A stretch of 64,000 bases of DNA from Streptosporangium amethystogenes. Lineage in GTDB: Bacteria; Actinomycetota; Actinomycetes; Streptosporangiales; Streptosporangiaceae. A program made the position numbers and the translations under genes. Location: positions 124,001 through 188,000 of the forward strand of contig NZ_JOEQ01000005.1 of NCBI RefSeq assembly GCF_000721075.1, written 5' to 3'. Positions 1-10,271 of the stretch are shown one piece after another. A model generated the notes under the pieces. That model saw only the letters and a program-made list of their open reading frames with translations, did not search any database and was not told the origin of the DNA. Position 1 is the stretch's first letter. Every line of letters starts with the position of its first letter.

Positions 1-375
1 GACGAGCTGCTGGCCCGGGTCAGGGCGCTGCTGCGGCGCGGCGCACTGAGCGCGCCCGCGGCCGAGGACGACGCGAGCCTGGTCTTCGGCGACCTGCGGA
101 TGGACACCGCCAGCCGCGAGGTCACCCGGGCGGGCGAGCGGCTGGAGCTGACCCGTACCGAGTACCTGCTGCTGGAGCTGCTCATGATCCATCCCCGCCA
201 GGTGCTCACCCGCGAGCAGATCCTCAGCGAGGTGTGGGGTTTCGACTTCGAGCCCTCCTCCAACTCCCTCGATGTCTATGTCATGTACCTGCGCCGCAAG
301 ACCGAGACCGGTGGGCGTCCCCGGCTGATCCACACGGTCCGGGGGGTCGGCTACGTGCTGCGGAACTCGGCGTGA
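1..375 (+). CDS. OmpR-family response regulator, C-terminal part (truncated by window edge)
   Basis: The reading frame is open from base 1, so the start and most of the receiver domain lie outside the window; 124 residues are visible. They cover the end of the receiver ([13 protein letters not shown]) and a complete OmpR/PhoB winged-helix DNA-binding domain, with the motif [11 protein letters not shown], the recognition-helix region [12 protein letters not shown] and the wing [10 protein letters not shown]. The stop overlaps the GTG start of the sensor kinase downstream (GTGA), the usual coupling of a two-component pair. It resembles MprA-type regulators of actinobacteria, but only the effector domain can be judged. 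Its target genes cannot be told from the sequence. Confidence 0.93.
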   Translation, partial: DELLARVRALLRRGALSAPAAEDDASLVFGDLRMDTASREVTRAGERLELTRTEYLLLELLMIHPRQVLTREQILSEVWGFDFEPSSNSLDVYVMYLRRKTETGGRPRLIHTVRGVGYVLRNSA

Positions 376-1760
376 ACGGTCGCCGCTCGCTGCGCTCACG
401 GCTGACCCTGCTGGTGGCGGCGGCCGTGGCGCTGGCGATCGCGGTCTGCGCGGTGCTGTGCTGGTTCGTGGTCAGGGCCGAGCTGCTGCGGCAGGTGGAG
501 CGTTCCCTGGAGGTGCCGAAGGGGCTGCAGGGCATCGAGTGGATCGAGTCGTACTGCGCGGGAGGCCCGGCGGGACCGAGGGAGGGCGGCGAGCACAGGA
601 CGCCGTTCCGCGTCCCGTCGGTTCAGTTGATCTACACCGGTGGCGGCAGGTGTGTCGTAGGCACCACGCCCGTCAAGGTCACCCCCGCCGACCTGGCCCT
701 GACCCTGGCCCCGCCCGGTACGAGGAGGATCAGGGACGGGGTGACCGACGGCGGCGAGGAGGTCCGGGTGATGACGAGGAATGTCGGGCCCGGTATCGCG
801 GTCATGGAGTCCCGGTCGCTGGAGGAGGTCCAGGCCACTCTCGCGGCCCTGGCCTGGATCCTCATCGGGGTCACCGCGCTCGGCGTGTTCTGCGCGGCCT
901 CGGCGGGGCTGCTGGTCTCCCGCACCGCGCTGCGCCCGGTCGGCCGGCTGACCGAGGCCGTCGAGTACGTCGCCAGGACCGAGGACCTCGACACCAGGAT
1001 CCCGGTCGAGGGCACCGACGAGATCGCCAGGCTCGGCGTCTCCTTCAACGCGATGACCGCCGCGCTGGCCGGATCCCGCGAGCGCCAGCGGCGGCTGATC
1101 GCCGACGCGGGGCACGAGCTGCGCACCCCGCTCACCAGCGTGCGCGCCAACATCGACCTGCTGCTGCGCAGTGAGAACACCGGGCGTCCGCTCGACCCCG
1201 CTCCCAAGCACAGGTTGCTGATCAACCTCAAGGCCCAGTTCGAGGAGATGTCCACGCTCGTCGGGGACCTGCTCCAGCTCTCGCGCGCCGAGGACGAGCA
1301 CGAGCCGTACGTCGAGGTCGCCTTCCACGAGGTCGTCGAGGAGGCCGTGCGCCGGGCGCGGCTGCGCGCCCCCGACACCCCGATCGAGGTGGAGCTGCAC
1401 CCCTGGTACCTGCGAGGTGATCAGGCCGCCCTGGAGCGGGCCGTGGTGAACCTGCTGGACAACGCGGTGAAGTTCTCGCAGGGACGACAGGGCCCGGTGC
1501 GGGTGAGGCTCCGGGGCGGCGAGCTGACGGTCAGGGACCACGGCCCCGGCATTCCCCGGGGGGAACTGCCGTACGTGTTCGACAGGTTCTGGCGGTCGTC
1601 CTCGGCCCGCAGCATGCCCGGGTCGGGGCTGGGGCTGGCCATCGTGGCCAAGGCGGTGCGCGACGCCGGGGGGGAGGTGGAACTGGAGAACGCCGAGGGG
1701 GGCGGAACCCTCGCGTGCGTCCGCCTGCCCGGCTCCCTCACCCGGCCCGCCGGGGCGTGA
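372..1760 (+). CDS. Sensor histidine kinase, MprB-like
   Basis: 462-aa membrane sensor kinase. An N-terminal membrane helix (about residues 12-35), an extracytoplasmic loop of about 120 residues and a second helix (about 155-185) are followed by HAMP, a HisKA dimerisation helix with the phospho-acceptor His248 in [10 protein letters not shown], and a HATPase domain with the N box ([10 protein letters not shown]), G1 (DHGPGIP), F box (FDRFWRS) and G2 (GSGLGLAIV). I chose the GTG that overlaps the regulator stop; a more upstream ATG exists but lies inside the regulator gene. The extracytoplasmic loop contains Cys residues and may be the sensing surface. The signal is unknown. Confidence 0.93.
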   Translation: MNGRRSLRSRLTLLVAAAVALAIAVCAVLCWFVVRAELLRQVERSLEVPKGLQGIEWIESYCAGGPAGPREGGEHRTPFRVPSVQLIYTGGGRCVVGTTPVKVTPADLALTLAPPGTRRIRDGVTDGGEEVRVMTRNVGPGIAVMESRSLEEVQATLAALAWILIGVTALGVFCAASAGLLVSRTALRPVGRLTEAVEYVARTEDLDTRIPVEGTDEIARLGVSFNAMTAALAGSRERQRRLIADAGHELRTPLTSVRANIDLLLRSENTGRPLDPAPKHRLLINLKAQFEEMSTLVGDLLQLSRAEDEHEPYVEVAFHEVVEEAVRRARLRAPDTPIEVELHPWYLRGDQAALERAVVNLLDNAVKFSQGRQGPVRVRLRGGELTVRDHGPGIPRGELPYVFDRFWRSSSARSMPGSGLGLAIVAKAVRDAGGEVELENAEGGGTLACVRLPGSLTRPAGA

Positions 1761-2202
1761 GCCACGGCTCGTCCGTAGCGGACAGGACCCGCCCCGATGC
1801 TCCGGGGCGGCTCGACGCGGTACGGCACGGCCGCCGCCGGTGCTTCGACGTGGGCGACTCCCAGGGGCCGTGGGCCCGATCGCCGCGTTGTTCCGCGACG
1901 TCGATTTCACCAATTGTGTGCAATCTCTTGTCATTGGATGATCGGATCTCCATCATGGTGGCAGATCAACCGGAGGAATGTACACATACCTACGGATGGC
2001 TACCTGTACGGGCGGATCCTCAGCAGGCGGTACGCCCCCTGAGGCCGAGCCGACCGCGCGGAACGGGGTCCTCAAGCTCTGCGACCACCCCGGGAAGCGT
2101 GCTCGACGCGTGGTGAGGAGTCCACGGCCGGCCGCTCGGTCCGACCGGCGAGGAGATCACACGGCTCGCCACGGCGGGGATCATCCGACCAAGGAGCACG
2201 GC
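1761..2202. other. Intergenic region upstream of hyuA, no gene recognised
   Basis: 442 bases between the sensor kinase and hyuA. The middle part (about 1900-1960) is AT-richer than its surroundings and is the most likely place for the hyuA promoter, but I see no convincing -35/-10 pair. An open frame continues upstream of hyuA through this stretch from about 1978, but it lacks coding character and a ribosome binding site, so I treat it as non-coding. Confidence 0.5.
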
Positions 2203-4242
2203 ATGCACTACCGGCTCGGGGTGGACGTCGGAGGGACGTTCACTGACATCCTTCTCATCGACCCCGCTACCGGGCGCACCTTCCGCGCCAAGACCCCTTC
2301 CACCCCCCACGACCAGTCGGTCGGCGTCCTGGCCGGTATCGAGAAGGTCCGTGCCGAGGCGCGGATCCCCCTCTCGGAGATCGGCCAGGTCCTGCACGGG
2401 ACCACCGTCGCCACCAACGCCATCCTGGAGGGCAAGGGCGCGCGGGTGGGCCTGGTGACCACCGCCGGATTCCGGCAGGTGCTGCAGATCGCCCGCTCGT
2501 TCGTCCCCGGAGGTCTGGCCGGCTGGATCATCTGGCCCAAACCCGAGCCGCTGGCCGCGCTGGAGGACACGGTCGAGGCGATCGAGCGGGTCGCCTCCGA
2601 CGGGTCGGTCGTCACGCCCCTTGACGAGGACGCGTTGCGTGCCTCTCTCGGGCGCCTGCGCGGCGTCGAGGCACTCGCGGTCTCCCTGATCAACTCTTAC
2701 GCCTTCGACGGCCACGAGCGGCGGGTCGCAGAGATCGCCGCGGAGGAGCTGCCGGGCGTGCCGGTCTCCATCTCCTCCGCGGTCCTGCCCGAGCTGCGCG
2801 AGTACGAGCGGACGATCACCACCGTCGCCAACGCCTACGTCCAGCCCCAGGTCGCCAGGTACCTGGACAACCTCGCCGGCAGGATCGCCGAAGGCGGCCT
2901 GACGGGCTCCCTGAACATCCTGCGCAGTGACGGCGGCCTGGCCTCCGCCTCCGCCGCCGCGGGCAGCCCGGTCAACCTGCTGCTGTCCGGCCCGGCCGGC
3001 GGAGTCGCCGGTGCGACCTGGGTCGCCGAGCAGGCCGGCTTCCCGGACTTCCTCACCTTCGACATGGGCGGGACCTCCACCGACGTCGCCCTCGTCGAGG
3101 GCCTGCGCCCACGCGTCGGTCGCGAGACCAGGGTCGGTGACCTGACCGTCCGCTCGGCCTCGGTGGACGTGCGGACCGTCGGCGCGGGTGGCGGCTCCAT
3201 CGCCCACGTCCCCGAGCTGACCCGGGCGTTGCGCGTCGGCCCGCAGTCCGCCGGTGCCGACCCGGGCCCCGCCGCGTACGGCAGGGGAGGGGAGGAGCCG
3301 ACCGTCACCGACGCCAACGTGGTGCTCGGCTACCTGCCCGCCCGGCTGGCCGGTGGCGAGATCGTCCTGGACCGGGAGCGGTCGCGCGCCGCGGTGGCCA
3401 GGGTCGCCGAGGCCATGGGCCTGCCGTCGGTCGAGGCCGCGGCCCAGGGCATCGTCGACATCGTCAACGAGAACATGTTCGGCGCGCTGCGTCTGGTCTC
3501 CGTGCAGCAGGGCTTCGACCCCCGTGACTTCGCGCTGGTCGCCTTCGGCGGCGCCGGCCCGCTGCACGCCAACGCGCTGGGCCGGCTCACCGGCTCCTGG
3601 CCGGTCGTCATCCCGCCCTCGCCGGGCGTGCTCTGCGCGTACGGCGACGCCACCACGTCCCTGCGCGACGAGGCCGCCCGCACCTACATCCGGCGCTTCT
3701 CCCAGCTCACCGACACCGAACTGGGCGAGCTGCTGACCGAGCTGGCCGAGACCGCGGCGCGGACGCTGGAGACCGAGGGCGTCGACCGCGCGGACCAGAG
3801 CGCGACCTATCACGTCGACGTCCGCTACCACGGCCAGGGATTTGAGATCCCGATCCCGCTGACCCCGGACACCGGGCTCGACGCCCTCGGCAAGGCGTTC
3901 GACGCCGAGCACGAACGGCTCTTCTCGTTCCTGCTGGGCAACGAGCACGAACTGGTCAGCGCCCGCGCGGCCGTCAGCGGACCGCGCCCCAACGTCCAGG
4001 CCGTCTCGCTGGCCTCGGGCGGGGAGGACTCCTCGGCGGCCGTCACCGGAACCCATGAGATCTGGGTCGAGGGCGGCTGGACCGAGGCCGCCGTCCACGA
4101 CCGCGCCGCCCTGCTCGCCGGGAACGTGGTACGCGGCCCGGCGATCGTCGTCGAGATGGACTCCACCACCCTCGTGCTGCCCGGTCACGCCGCGACGGTC
4201 CACGAGAGCGGCAGTCTGCTCATCCGTCCCCTGGAGGCATGA
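2203..4242 (+). CDS. hyuA: Hydantoinase/oxoprolinase family protein, subunit A
   Basis: 679-aa protein of the HyuA/5-oxoprolinase family, ATP-dependent amidohydrolases of cyclic imides such as N-methylhydantoin or 5-oxoproline; related carboxylases act on acetone or acetophenone. The N terminus carries the ASKHA-type phosphate-binding motif DVGGTFTDILLID. HGTTVATNAILEG and the central DMGGTSTDVALVEG segment are family hallmarks, and the C-terminal hydantoinase-like domain is present. The ATG at 2203 follows AAGGAG closely and puts the motif eight residues from the N terminus. The stop overlaps hyuB (ATGA). Substrate cannot be assigned from sequence; neither a hydantoin racemase nor a permease lies alongside. 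Confidence 0.92.
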   Translation: MHYRLGVDVGGTFTDILLIDPATGRTFRAKTPSTPHDQSVGVLAGIEKVRAEARIPLSEIGQVLHGTTVATNAILEGKGARVGLVTTAGFRQVLQIARSFVPGGLAGWIIWPKPEPLAALEDTVEAIERVASDGSVVTPLDEDALRASLGRLRGVEALAVSLINSYAFDGHERRVAEIAAEELPGVPVSISSAVLPELREYERTITTVANAYVQPQVARYLDNLAGRIAEGGLTGSLNILRSDGGLASASAAAGSPVNLLLSGPAGGVAGATWVAEQAGFPDFLTFDMGGTSTDVALVEGLRPRVGRETRVGDLTVRSASVDVRTVGAGGGSIAHVPELTRALRVGPQSAGADPGPAAYGRGGEEPTVTDANVVLGYLPARLAGGEIVLDRERSRAAVARVAEAMGLPSVEAAAQGIVDIVNENMFGALRLVSVQQGFDPRDFALVAFGGAGPLHANALGRLTGSWPVVIPPSPGVLCAYGDATTSLRDEAARTYIRRFSQLTDTELGELLTELAETAARTLETEGVDRADQSATYHVDVRYHGQGFEIPIPLTPDTGLDALGKAFDAEHERLFSFLLGNEHELVSARAAVSGPRPNVQAVSLASGGEDSSAAVTGTHEIWVEGGWTEAAVHDRAALLAGNVVRGPAIVVEMDSTTLVLPGHAATVHESGSLLIRPLEA

Positions 4243-6101
4243 TGGCCCAGATCATCGAGACCGCCACCGTGCCGCTCGCCGCGGTGGACGTCGACCCGGT
4301 GACCCTCGACATCATCGAGAACGCCCTGCGCAACGCGCGTCACGAGATGGACGAGGTGCTCTTTCGCACCGCGCTCTCTCCCGGCATCCGGGAGCAGCAC
4401 GACGAGTTCCCGTTGATCGGCGACCCGCGGGGCCGCATGGTCGTCGGTCAGTTCGGCCTGTCCATCCCGGCGCTGCTCGACGGCTTCGACGGGACCATCG
4501 AGGAGGGCGACGTGCTGCTCACCTCCGACCCCTACTCCTGCGACGGCGCGATCAGCCATGCCAACGACTGGCTGGTCGTCATGCCGATCTACGTCGAGGG
4601 CCGGGTCGTCGGCTGGGCGTCGATGTTCGGTCACATGTCCGACGTCGGCGGCAAGACCGCCTGCTCCATGCCGACCGACGCGCGCACCATCTTCGAGGAG
4701 GGCGTGGTCATCCCGCCCTTCAAGCTCTACTCCCGGGGCGTGCTCAACGAGGACGCGCTGCGCATCATCCTCAACCAGGTGCGCCAGCCCGACTGGAACC
4801 GCGCCGACCTCAACGGCCTGATCGCGGCCTGCCGCACCGCCTCGCGGCGGATCCAGGAACTGTGCGCGCGCTTCGGGGCCGAGACCTATACCTCGGCGCT
4901 GGAGGCGCTGCTCCAGCGCAACCACGACGCGATGCGGATCCTCCTGGCGACGCTGTTCGAGGACGGGGAGACCCTCACCTTCTCCGACTACATCTGCGAC
5001 GACGGGGTGGGGTACGGGCCGTACCGGCTGACGTTGTCGCTGACCCGCACCGGAGAGAAGGTGCTGCTCGACTTCTCCGGCAGTGACCCGCAGGCCCAGG
5101 GGCCGATCAACTACTACATCAACGAGAACCTCGCCCGGATGTTCTTCGGCATCTACCTGATCACCGTGGCCGACCCGCAGATCCTGTGGAACGACGGCTT
5201 CTACCCGCTGGTGGACGTGCGCATCCCGGAGAAGAGCTTCTGGAGACCCGAGTACCCGGCCGCGCTCAACGCCCGCAACCACGGCATCGGCCGGATCTTC
5301 GACCTGTTCGGCGGGCTGCTCGGGCAGAAGACGCCGGAACTGCTGAACGCCGCGGGCTTCTCCTCCTCTCCGCACTTCATGTACTCGGGGCACAAGACCG
5401 GTACGGGAGAGTGGTTCCAGCTCTACTCCATCGGTTTCGGCGGCATCCCCGGACGCCCGATCGGCGACGGCCCCGACGGGCACTCGCTCTGGCCCTCGTT
5501 CACCAACATCCCGTGCGAGTTCCTGGAGTCCTACTATCCCCTGCGCGTCGAACGCTGGGAGACCGTCGCCGACACCGGCGGGGCGGGGCTGCACCGCGGC
5601 GGCAACGGTGTGGACGTCGCCTACCGGTTCCTGGAGCCCGGCACGATCGCCATCCACGACGACCGCTGGCTCACCTACCCGTGGGGCGTCAACGGCGGTG
5701 ACCCCGGCGCCCGGGGACGCAAGTGGATCGAGCGGGCCGACGGGACCGTGCAGGTGCTGCCCAGCAAGGTGCACGACGTCCCGGTCGCCCCCGGAGACCT
5801 GCTGCACTTCGTCACCTGGGGTGGCGGCGGGTGGGGCGACCCGCTGGAGCGCGATCCGGACCTCGTCGGGCTGGAGGTGCGGCGCGGTCTGGTCACCCCC
5901 GGCGGCGCCCGCCGCTACGGCGTGTCCTGCGACGAGGCGGGAACCGTGGATGTGGAGGCGACGGCCGGGCTCCGCGAGTCCCTGCGCGCCGCCAGGCCCG
6001 AGCCCGCGGTGTTCAACATGGGGCCGCCGCTGGCGGAGATCCTCGCCCGCTGCGAGGCGGAGACCGGCCTGCCCGCCCCTCGCCCGCCGCTACGGGTGTG
6101 A
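4239..6101 (+). CDS. hyuB: Hydantoinase B/oxoprolinase family protein, subunit B
   Basis: 620-aa HyuB-family protein, the partner of HyuA. Family hallmarks are VDPVTLDIIENALRN near the N terminus, SDPYSCDGAISHANDW, the GHMSDVGGK segment, and DFSGSDPQAQGPINYY in the middle. The start overlaps the hyuA stop, so the two are translationally coupled and presumably form one complex. A strong hairpin directly after the stop ends the unit, so the pair is a two-gene operon. Somewhat longer than the shortest HyuB proteins but within the family range. Confidence 0.92.
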   Translation: MMAQIIETATVPLAAVDVDPVTLDIIENALRNARHEMDEVLFRTALSPGIREQHDEFPLIGDPRGRMVVGQFGLSIPALLDGFDGTIEEGDVLLTSDPYSCDGAISHANDWLVVMPIYVEGRVVGWASMFGHMSDVGGKTACSMPTDARTIFEEGVVIPPFKLYSRGVLNEDALRIILNQVRQPDWNRADLNGLIAACRTASRRIQELCARFGAETYTSALEALLQRNHDAMRILLATLFEDGETLTFSDYICDDGVGYGPYRLTLSLTRTGEKVLLDFSGSDPQAQGPINYYINENLARMFFGIYLITVADPQILWNDGFYPLVDVRIPEKSFWRPEYPAALNARNHGIGRIFDLFGGLLGQKTPELLNAAGFSSSPHFMYSGHKTGTGEWFQLYSIGFGGIPGRPIGDGPDGHSLWPSFTNIPCEFLESYYPLRVERWETVADTGGAGLHRGGNGVDVAYRFLEPGTIAIHDDRWLTYPWGVNGGDPGARGRKWIERADGTVQVLPSKVHDVPVAPGDLLHFVTWGGGGWGDPLERDPDLVGLEVRRGLVTPGGARRYGVSCDEAGTVDVEATAGLRESLRAARPEPAVFNMGPPLAEILARCEAETGLPAPRPPLRV

Positions 6102-6103
6102 AC

Positions 6104-6140
6104 ACGGAGCCTCCCGGCGACGCCGGGAGGCTCCGTCCTT
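6104..6140 (+). terminator. Rho-independent-type terminator after hyuB
   Basis: A perfect 16-base inverted repeat (ACGGAGCCTCCCGGCG and its complement, 6104-6119 and 6121-6136) begins three bases after the hyuB stop and runs into CCTTTTCT. The long G+C stem with a short T tract is a typical actinobacterial terminator. Confidence 0.85.
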
Positions 6141-6237
6141 TTCTCACCCGGTGTTAATGGTCGGCTCAGGATCACTCAAGGTCACCTCACGACCCTGAGG
6201 ACATGACAGAACCGAGCCGCCGTCACCGGGGGGCAGC

Positions 6238-7434
6238 GTGAAGCAGGCGACAGCACCGGCGCGCACCCGAACGGTCGAGATCGTGGTCCCCGTCCACAAC
6301 GAGCAGCGGGTGCTCGACGAGAGCGTCCGCCGCCTGCACACCTATCTCACGGGAACCTTCCCCTACGGCTTCCGCATCACGATCGCCGACAACGCCAGCA
6401 CCGACGCCACCTGGCAGATCGCCACCGACCTCAGCCGCGAGCTGTCCGGCGTGCGCGCCCTGCACCTCGACGCCAAGGGCCGGGGCCGGGCACTGCGCAG
6501 GGCGTGGTCGGCCAGCGACGCCGACGTGGTCGGCTACATGGACGTGGACCTCTCCACGGACCTGGACGCCTTCCTGCCGCTGGTGGCCCCGCTGCTTTCC
6601 GGCCACAGCGACCTGGCCATCGGCACCCGGCTGTCCCGGGGGGCCAACGTCGTCCGCGGGCCGAAACGGGAGTTCATCTCGCGGACGTACAACCTGCTGC
6701 TCCGCTCGGCGATGGGGGCGCGGTTCTCCGACGCGCAGTGCGGTTTCAAGGCGGTGCGCACCGAGGTCGCGCAGGCGCTGCTCCCCGCGGTCGAGGACGA
6801 GGAGTGGTTCTTCGACACCGAGCTGCTGCTCCTGGCCGAGCGGCACGGTCTGCGCATCCACGAGGTTCCCGTCGACTGGGTGGACGACCCGGACAGCCGC
6901 GTCGACATCGTCAGAACCGTCAGGGACGACCTCAGGGGGATGGCGAGGGTGGCACGGAAGACGCTGTCGGGGGCGGCCAGGATCCCGGTCCCGCCGCGGG
7001 TGCGGGCGGCGAGGCTGCCCGGGGGCATGGTCCGCCAGCTGCCGAGCTTCGCCGTCATCGGGGTGATCTGCACCCTGGCGTACCTGGCCCTGTTCGTGAC
7101 CCTGCGCCTGGTGATGCCCGCCGTCGTGGCCAACGGGGTGGCCCTGCTCGTCACCGCGATCCTCAACACCGCGGCCAACCGGCGTTTCACCTTCGGCGTC
7201 ACCGGCCGTACCGGAGCTCTCCGCCACCAGCTCGAAGGCGGCCTGGCCTTCCTCGTCGGCCTGCTGCTGAGCACCGGCGGCCTGGCCCTGCTCGACCTCG
7301 TGGTACCCGCGGCGTCCACCGCCGCGGAGGTCGCCGCGCTCGCGGCGGCCAACGCCGTCGCCACCCTCGTACGCTTCCTGATGCTCCGCACCTGGGTCTT
7401 CAATCCCCGCCGCGCCAAGGAGGGCACCCGATGA
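6238..7434 (+). CDS. GT2 glycosyltransferase fused to a GtrA-like membrane domain
   Basis: 398 aa. Residues about 15-240 are a dolichol-phosphate-mannose-synthase-like GT-A domain: EIVVPVHNEQRVL at the nucleotide end, ADNASTDAT, and the metal-binding YMDVDLSTD. A GtrA-like domain follows (about 265-390) with four predicted membrane helices, ending in the family signature TLVRFLMLRTWVF. Such proteins move a sugar from a nucleotide donor to polyprenyl phosphate and may help present it to an outward-facing transferase. The next gene is just such a transferase and overlaps it by four bases, so the two probably act in one cell-surface glycosylation step. GTG start behind a G-rich binding site. Confidence 0.9.
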   Translation: MKQATAPARTRTVEIVVPVHNEQRVLDESVRRLHTYLTGTFPYGFRITIADNASTDATWQIATDLSRELSGVRALHLDAKGRGRALRRAWSASDADVVGYMDVDLSTDLDAFLPLVAPLLSGHSDLAIGTRLSRGANVVRGPKREFISRTYNLLLRSAMGARFSDAQCGFKAVRTEVAQALLPAVEDEEWFFDTELLLLAERHGLRIHEVPVDWVDDPDSRVDIVRTVRDDLRGMARVARKTLSGAARIPVPPRVRAARLPGGMVRQLPSFAVIGVICTLAYLALFVTLRLVMPAVVANGVALLVTAILNTAANRRFTFGVTGRTGALRHQLEGGLAFLVGLLLSTGGLALLDLVVPAASTAAEVAALAAANAVATLVRFLMLRTWVFNPRRAKEGTR

Positions 7435-9518
7435 TCACCCACACCTCGCCGGAGGCGGGACCCGGCGCGCCGGCACAGCCTCAGAGCGGCAGGCACGCCG
7501 CCGGGCCGGGACGCGCGGGCCGGGACGGCGGACTCGGCGGTGTCGCGCGACGGGCGTTTCTCGGCCGGCCCGGCGACCCCCGCTGGGCGCGGCCAGGCCT
7601 GTGGGGCGTGCTCGCGCTGGCCACCGTCCTGTACGTCTGGGCACTGGGGCGCAACGGTCACGCCAACGAGTACTACGCCGCCGCGATCCTGTCGGGCACC
7701 CAGAGCTGGAAGGCGTTCTTCTTCGGAGCCCTGGACGCGGGGTCGTTCATCACCGTGGACAAGCCACCGCTCGCGCTGTGGGTCATGGGACTGCCCGCCA
7801 GGATCTTCGGGTTCGGCACCTGGAGCATGCTCCTGCCCCAGGCCGTCGCCGGGGTCGCCGCCGTCGCCGTGCTCCACTCGGCGGTGCGAAGAGCCATGCC
7901 CGGCGGGTACGGCCACGCCGCCGCACTGGTCGCGGCCCTGGCGATGACGCTGACCCCGATCACCGTGGCCATCAACCGGGACAACAACCCCGACACCCTC
8001 CTGGTCCTGCTGCTGGTGCTCGCGGCCTGGTTCTGCCAGGAGGCGGTACGCACCGGCCGGACGCGTACGCTCGTCGTCTCGGCGGCGCTCGTCGGCCTGG
8101 CGTTCAACACCAAGATGCTCCAGGCCTACCTGGTGCTGCCGGCCTTCGCCCCGCTCTACCTGGTCATGGCTCCGGGGACGTTGCCCCGCCGTCTCGGGCG
8201 GCTGCTCGCCGCGGGTGCCTCGCTGGTGGTCTTCAGCGCCTGGTGGATGGTGATCGTGGACCTGTGGCCCGCGTCGGACCGCCCCTACATCGGCGGCAGC
8301 ACCGACAACTCCGTCTGGGACCTCGTCATCGGCTACAACGGCCTCGGACGGATCTTCGGCAACGGCGGGGGGCGGGGCGGGGGTGGCATGGGGTTCGGCG
8401 GCGAGGCGGGCGCCGGGCGCCTGTTCAACGACACCATGGCCGGGCAGATCTCCTGGCTGCTGCCCTTCGCCGTGATCGCCCTGATCACCGGCCTGGCCCT
8501 GACCGCCCGCGGCCCGCTCCGCGACACCAGGGTCGCCCTGCTGCTGTGGGGCGGCTGGCTCGCGGTCCACTACGTCGTGTTCAGCTTCTCCAATGGCACC
8601 TTCCACCCGTACTACTCCACCGCGATGGCCCCGGCCGTCGCCGCTCTGACCGGTCTCGGCGGGGTGCTCGGCTGGAGGGCCTACCGGCACTCCAGGGCGT
8701 GGTCGTGGGTGCTACCCGCGGGGGGCGCGGTCACCGGGGCGTGGGCGTTCACCGTGCTGCGCCGCGGTACGGACTTCGTGCCCTGGCTGGCCTGGGCGGT
8801 CGCCGCGATCACGGTGACGGCGGTCGCCGGGCTGTGCCTGGCCCGCCTGGGGCCGCGGCTCCGGCTGCGGATCGCCGCCGTCGCGCTGACGGCCGGGCTG
8901 GCCGCCTGCCTCGCCGGTCCCGCCGCCTACGCGCTGACCCCGCTCGGCTCGGCCGTCAACGGCACCAACCCCACCGCGGGTCCCGCGGGCAGCGGCGGCC
9001 TCGGCGGCATGCGGGGCGGCTCCCCCGGAGGCTCCCTCGGCGGCACGAGAGGAGAGGCTCCCGAAGGTGACGGCGGGCCTCCCGGCGGCGCACCGGGACA
9101 GAACCCGCAGCAGGGGACGACCGGTGACGCCGTTCCGCGGACGCGCTACGGCCTCCCGGCCGGCCCCGGCGGTGCCATGGACCAGCAGATGATCGAATAC
9201 CTGAGGAGGAACCGGGACGGCGCGACCTGGCTGGTGGCGGTGAGCAGCGCGCGGGACGCCTCCGCGGCCATCCTGTCGACGGGGCTGCCCGTCATCGCGA
9301 TGGGCGGCTTCACCGGGAGCGACCCGGCCATGACCGTGGACCGGCTCGACGAGCTCGTCTCCTCGGGGCGGCTCAGGTACGTGATGACCGGAGGCGGCCG
9401 GGGCGGGCCCGACGGGGGCGGGTCCCAGGTGACCGAGTGGGTGCGGGCCAACTGCACGGCGGTCACGGCGTCGGAGTACGGCGGCTCCACCGACCAGTCC
9501 CTGTACCGCTGCGGCTGA
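7431..9518 (+). CDS. GT39-type membrane glycosyltransferase (YkcA/YkcB-like)
   Basis: 695-aa polytopic membrane protein of the ArnT/PMT superfamily. The first luminal loop has the hallmark NEYYAAAILSGTQSW and a FITVDKPPLALW motif, followed by many hydrophobic helices. Two Gly-rich stretches stand out: one near residue 315 in a predicted loop, and one near 515-570 that links the membrane core to a C-terminal extracytoplasmic domain, as in YkcB-like proteins. The ATG overlaps the stop of the GT2-GtrA gene. The likely reaction is transfer of a sugar from a polyprenyl-phosphate donor to a cell-wall or protein acceptor; acceptor unknown. Confidence 0.9.
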   Translation: MITHTSPEAGPGAPAQPQSGRHAAGPGRAGRDGGLGGVARRAFLGRPGDPRWARPGLWGVLALATVLYVWALGRNGHANEYYAAAILSGTQSWKAFFFGALDAGSFITVDKPPLALWVMGLPARIFGFGTWSMLLPQAVAGVAAVAVLHSAVRRAMPGGYGHAAALVAALAMTLTPITVAINRDNNPDTLLVLLLVLAAWFCQEAVRTGRTRTLVVSAALVGLAFNTKMLQAYLVLPAFAPLYLVMAPGTLPRRLGRLLAAGASLVVFSAWWMVIVDLWPASDRPYIGGSTDNSVWDLVIGYNGLGRIFGNGGGRGGGGMGFGGEAGAGRLFNDTMAGQISWLLPFAVIALITGLALTARGPLRDTRVALLLWGGWLAVHYVVFSFSNGTFHPYYSTAMAPAVAALTGLGGVLGWRAYRHSRAWSWVLPAGGAVTGAWAFTVLRRGTDFVPWLAWAVAAITVTAVAGLCLARLGPRLRLRIAAVALTAGLAACLAGPAAYALTPLGSAVNGTNPTAGPAGSGGLGGMRGGSPGGSLGGTRGEAPEGDGGPPGGAPGQNPQQGTTGDAVPRTRYGLPAGPGGAMDQQMIEYLRRNRDGATWLVAVSSARDASAAILSTGLPVIAMGGFTGSDPAMTVDRLDELVSSGRLRYVMTGGGRGGPDGGGSQVTEWVRANCTAVTASEYGGSTDQSLYRCG

Positions 9519-9560
9519 GCCGGCACGCCGGCCGTCCGGGACGGATGGAAATCCTGAGCG

Positions 9561-10253
9561 TCACGCCGGCGGCCGGGCGAGTTTGGCGGCCACGGCGTCG
9601 AGGACCCAGTCCAGGCCGGTCGCGAAGGACGCCTCGGCGTCCATCTCCGTGCCGTCGTGCACGGCCTTGGCCAGCGCCGGGAAGCGGCCCGTGGCCAGCA
9701 TCCTCATCACATGCGGGCCGGAGGCGCGCTGCCAGTCTCGCTTGGACAGGCCTGTGGCGCGCTCGGCCCGCAGGTTCGCGATCTCGCGCCTGATCGCGCC
9801 GGTGAAGTAGGCACTGACGGTCTCCACGGCGCGCAGGACGGTGTCGAGGTCGGCGAGGCCGTCGAGGGCGGCCAGCGTGGCCTCGGTCACGGCGAGGGCG
9901 TTCGGGCCCAGGGTCGGACGGCCGCCGAGCAGGTCGGCCAGCCATTCGTGACGGAGGGTGGCCTGCCTGGTGCGGTGGGCGCGGGTGCGCAGCACCTCCC
10001 GCCAGTCGCCGGGCTGCTCCGCGGGGAGGATCTCGGTGTGGACCTCGTCCACCATGAGGTCGAACAACTCCTCCTTGGTGGAGATGTATCCGTACAGCCG
10101 CATCGGGCCGGCGTCCAGCCGGGCGGCGACCTTGCGCAACGACACCGCCTCCAGCCCGCCCTCGTCGGCCAGCGCGATGGCGGCGGCAACGATTCGCTCC
10201 CGGTCGAGCGGCACGGGGCGAGTCGGCGGCTCCGGCCGGTCCCACACAGTCAT
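9561..10253 (-). CDS. TetR-family regulator next to an FAD monooxygenase
   Basis: 230-aa TetR-type repressor. The N-terminal helix-turn-helix is clear (IVAAAIALADEGG, then VSLRKVAARLDAGPMRLYGYISTKEELFDLM), and the C-terminal part resembles the TetR_C ligand domain of tetracycline-repressor-like proteins. It is divergent from the monooxygenase gene at 10307, with 53 AT-rich bases between them that hold a candidate operator. The arrangement is that of tetR/tetX-like pairs, in which the regulator senses a substrate of the enzyme. The ligand is unknown. Confidence 0.92.
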   Translation of the reverse strand: MTVWDRPEPPTRPVPLDRERIVAAAIALADEGGLEAVSLRKVAARLDAGPMRLYGYISTKEELFDLMVDEVHTEILPAEQPGDWREVLRTRAHRTRQATLRHEWLADLLGGRPTLGPNALAVTEATLAALDGLADLDTVLRAVETVSAYFTGAIRREIANLRAERATGLSKRDWQRASGPHVMRMLATGRFPALAKAVHDGTEMDAEASFATGLDWVLDAVAAKLARPPA

Positions 10254-10271
10254 GGTTACATCGTACTGTTG

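Noticed and set aside
396..4203. Long minus-strand frames across the sensor kinase and hyuA
   Set aside because: No domain features or binding sites; both lie opposite well-recognised genes and follow GC-rich third positions.
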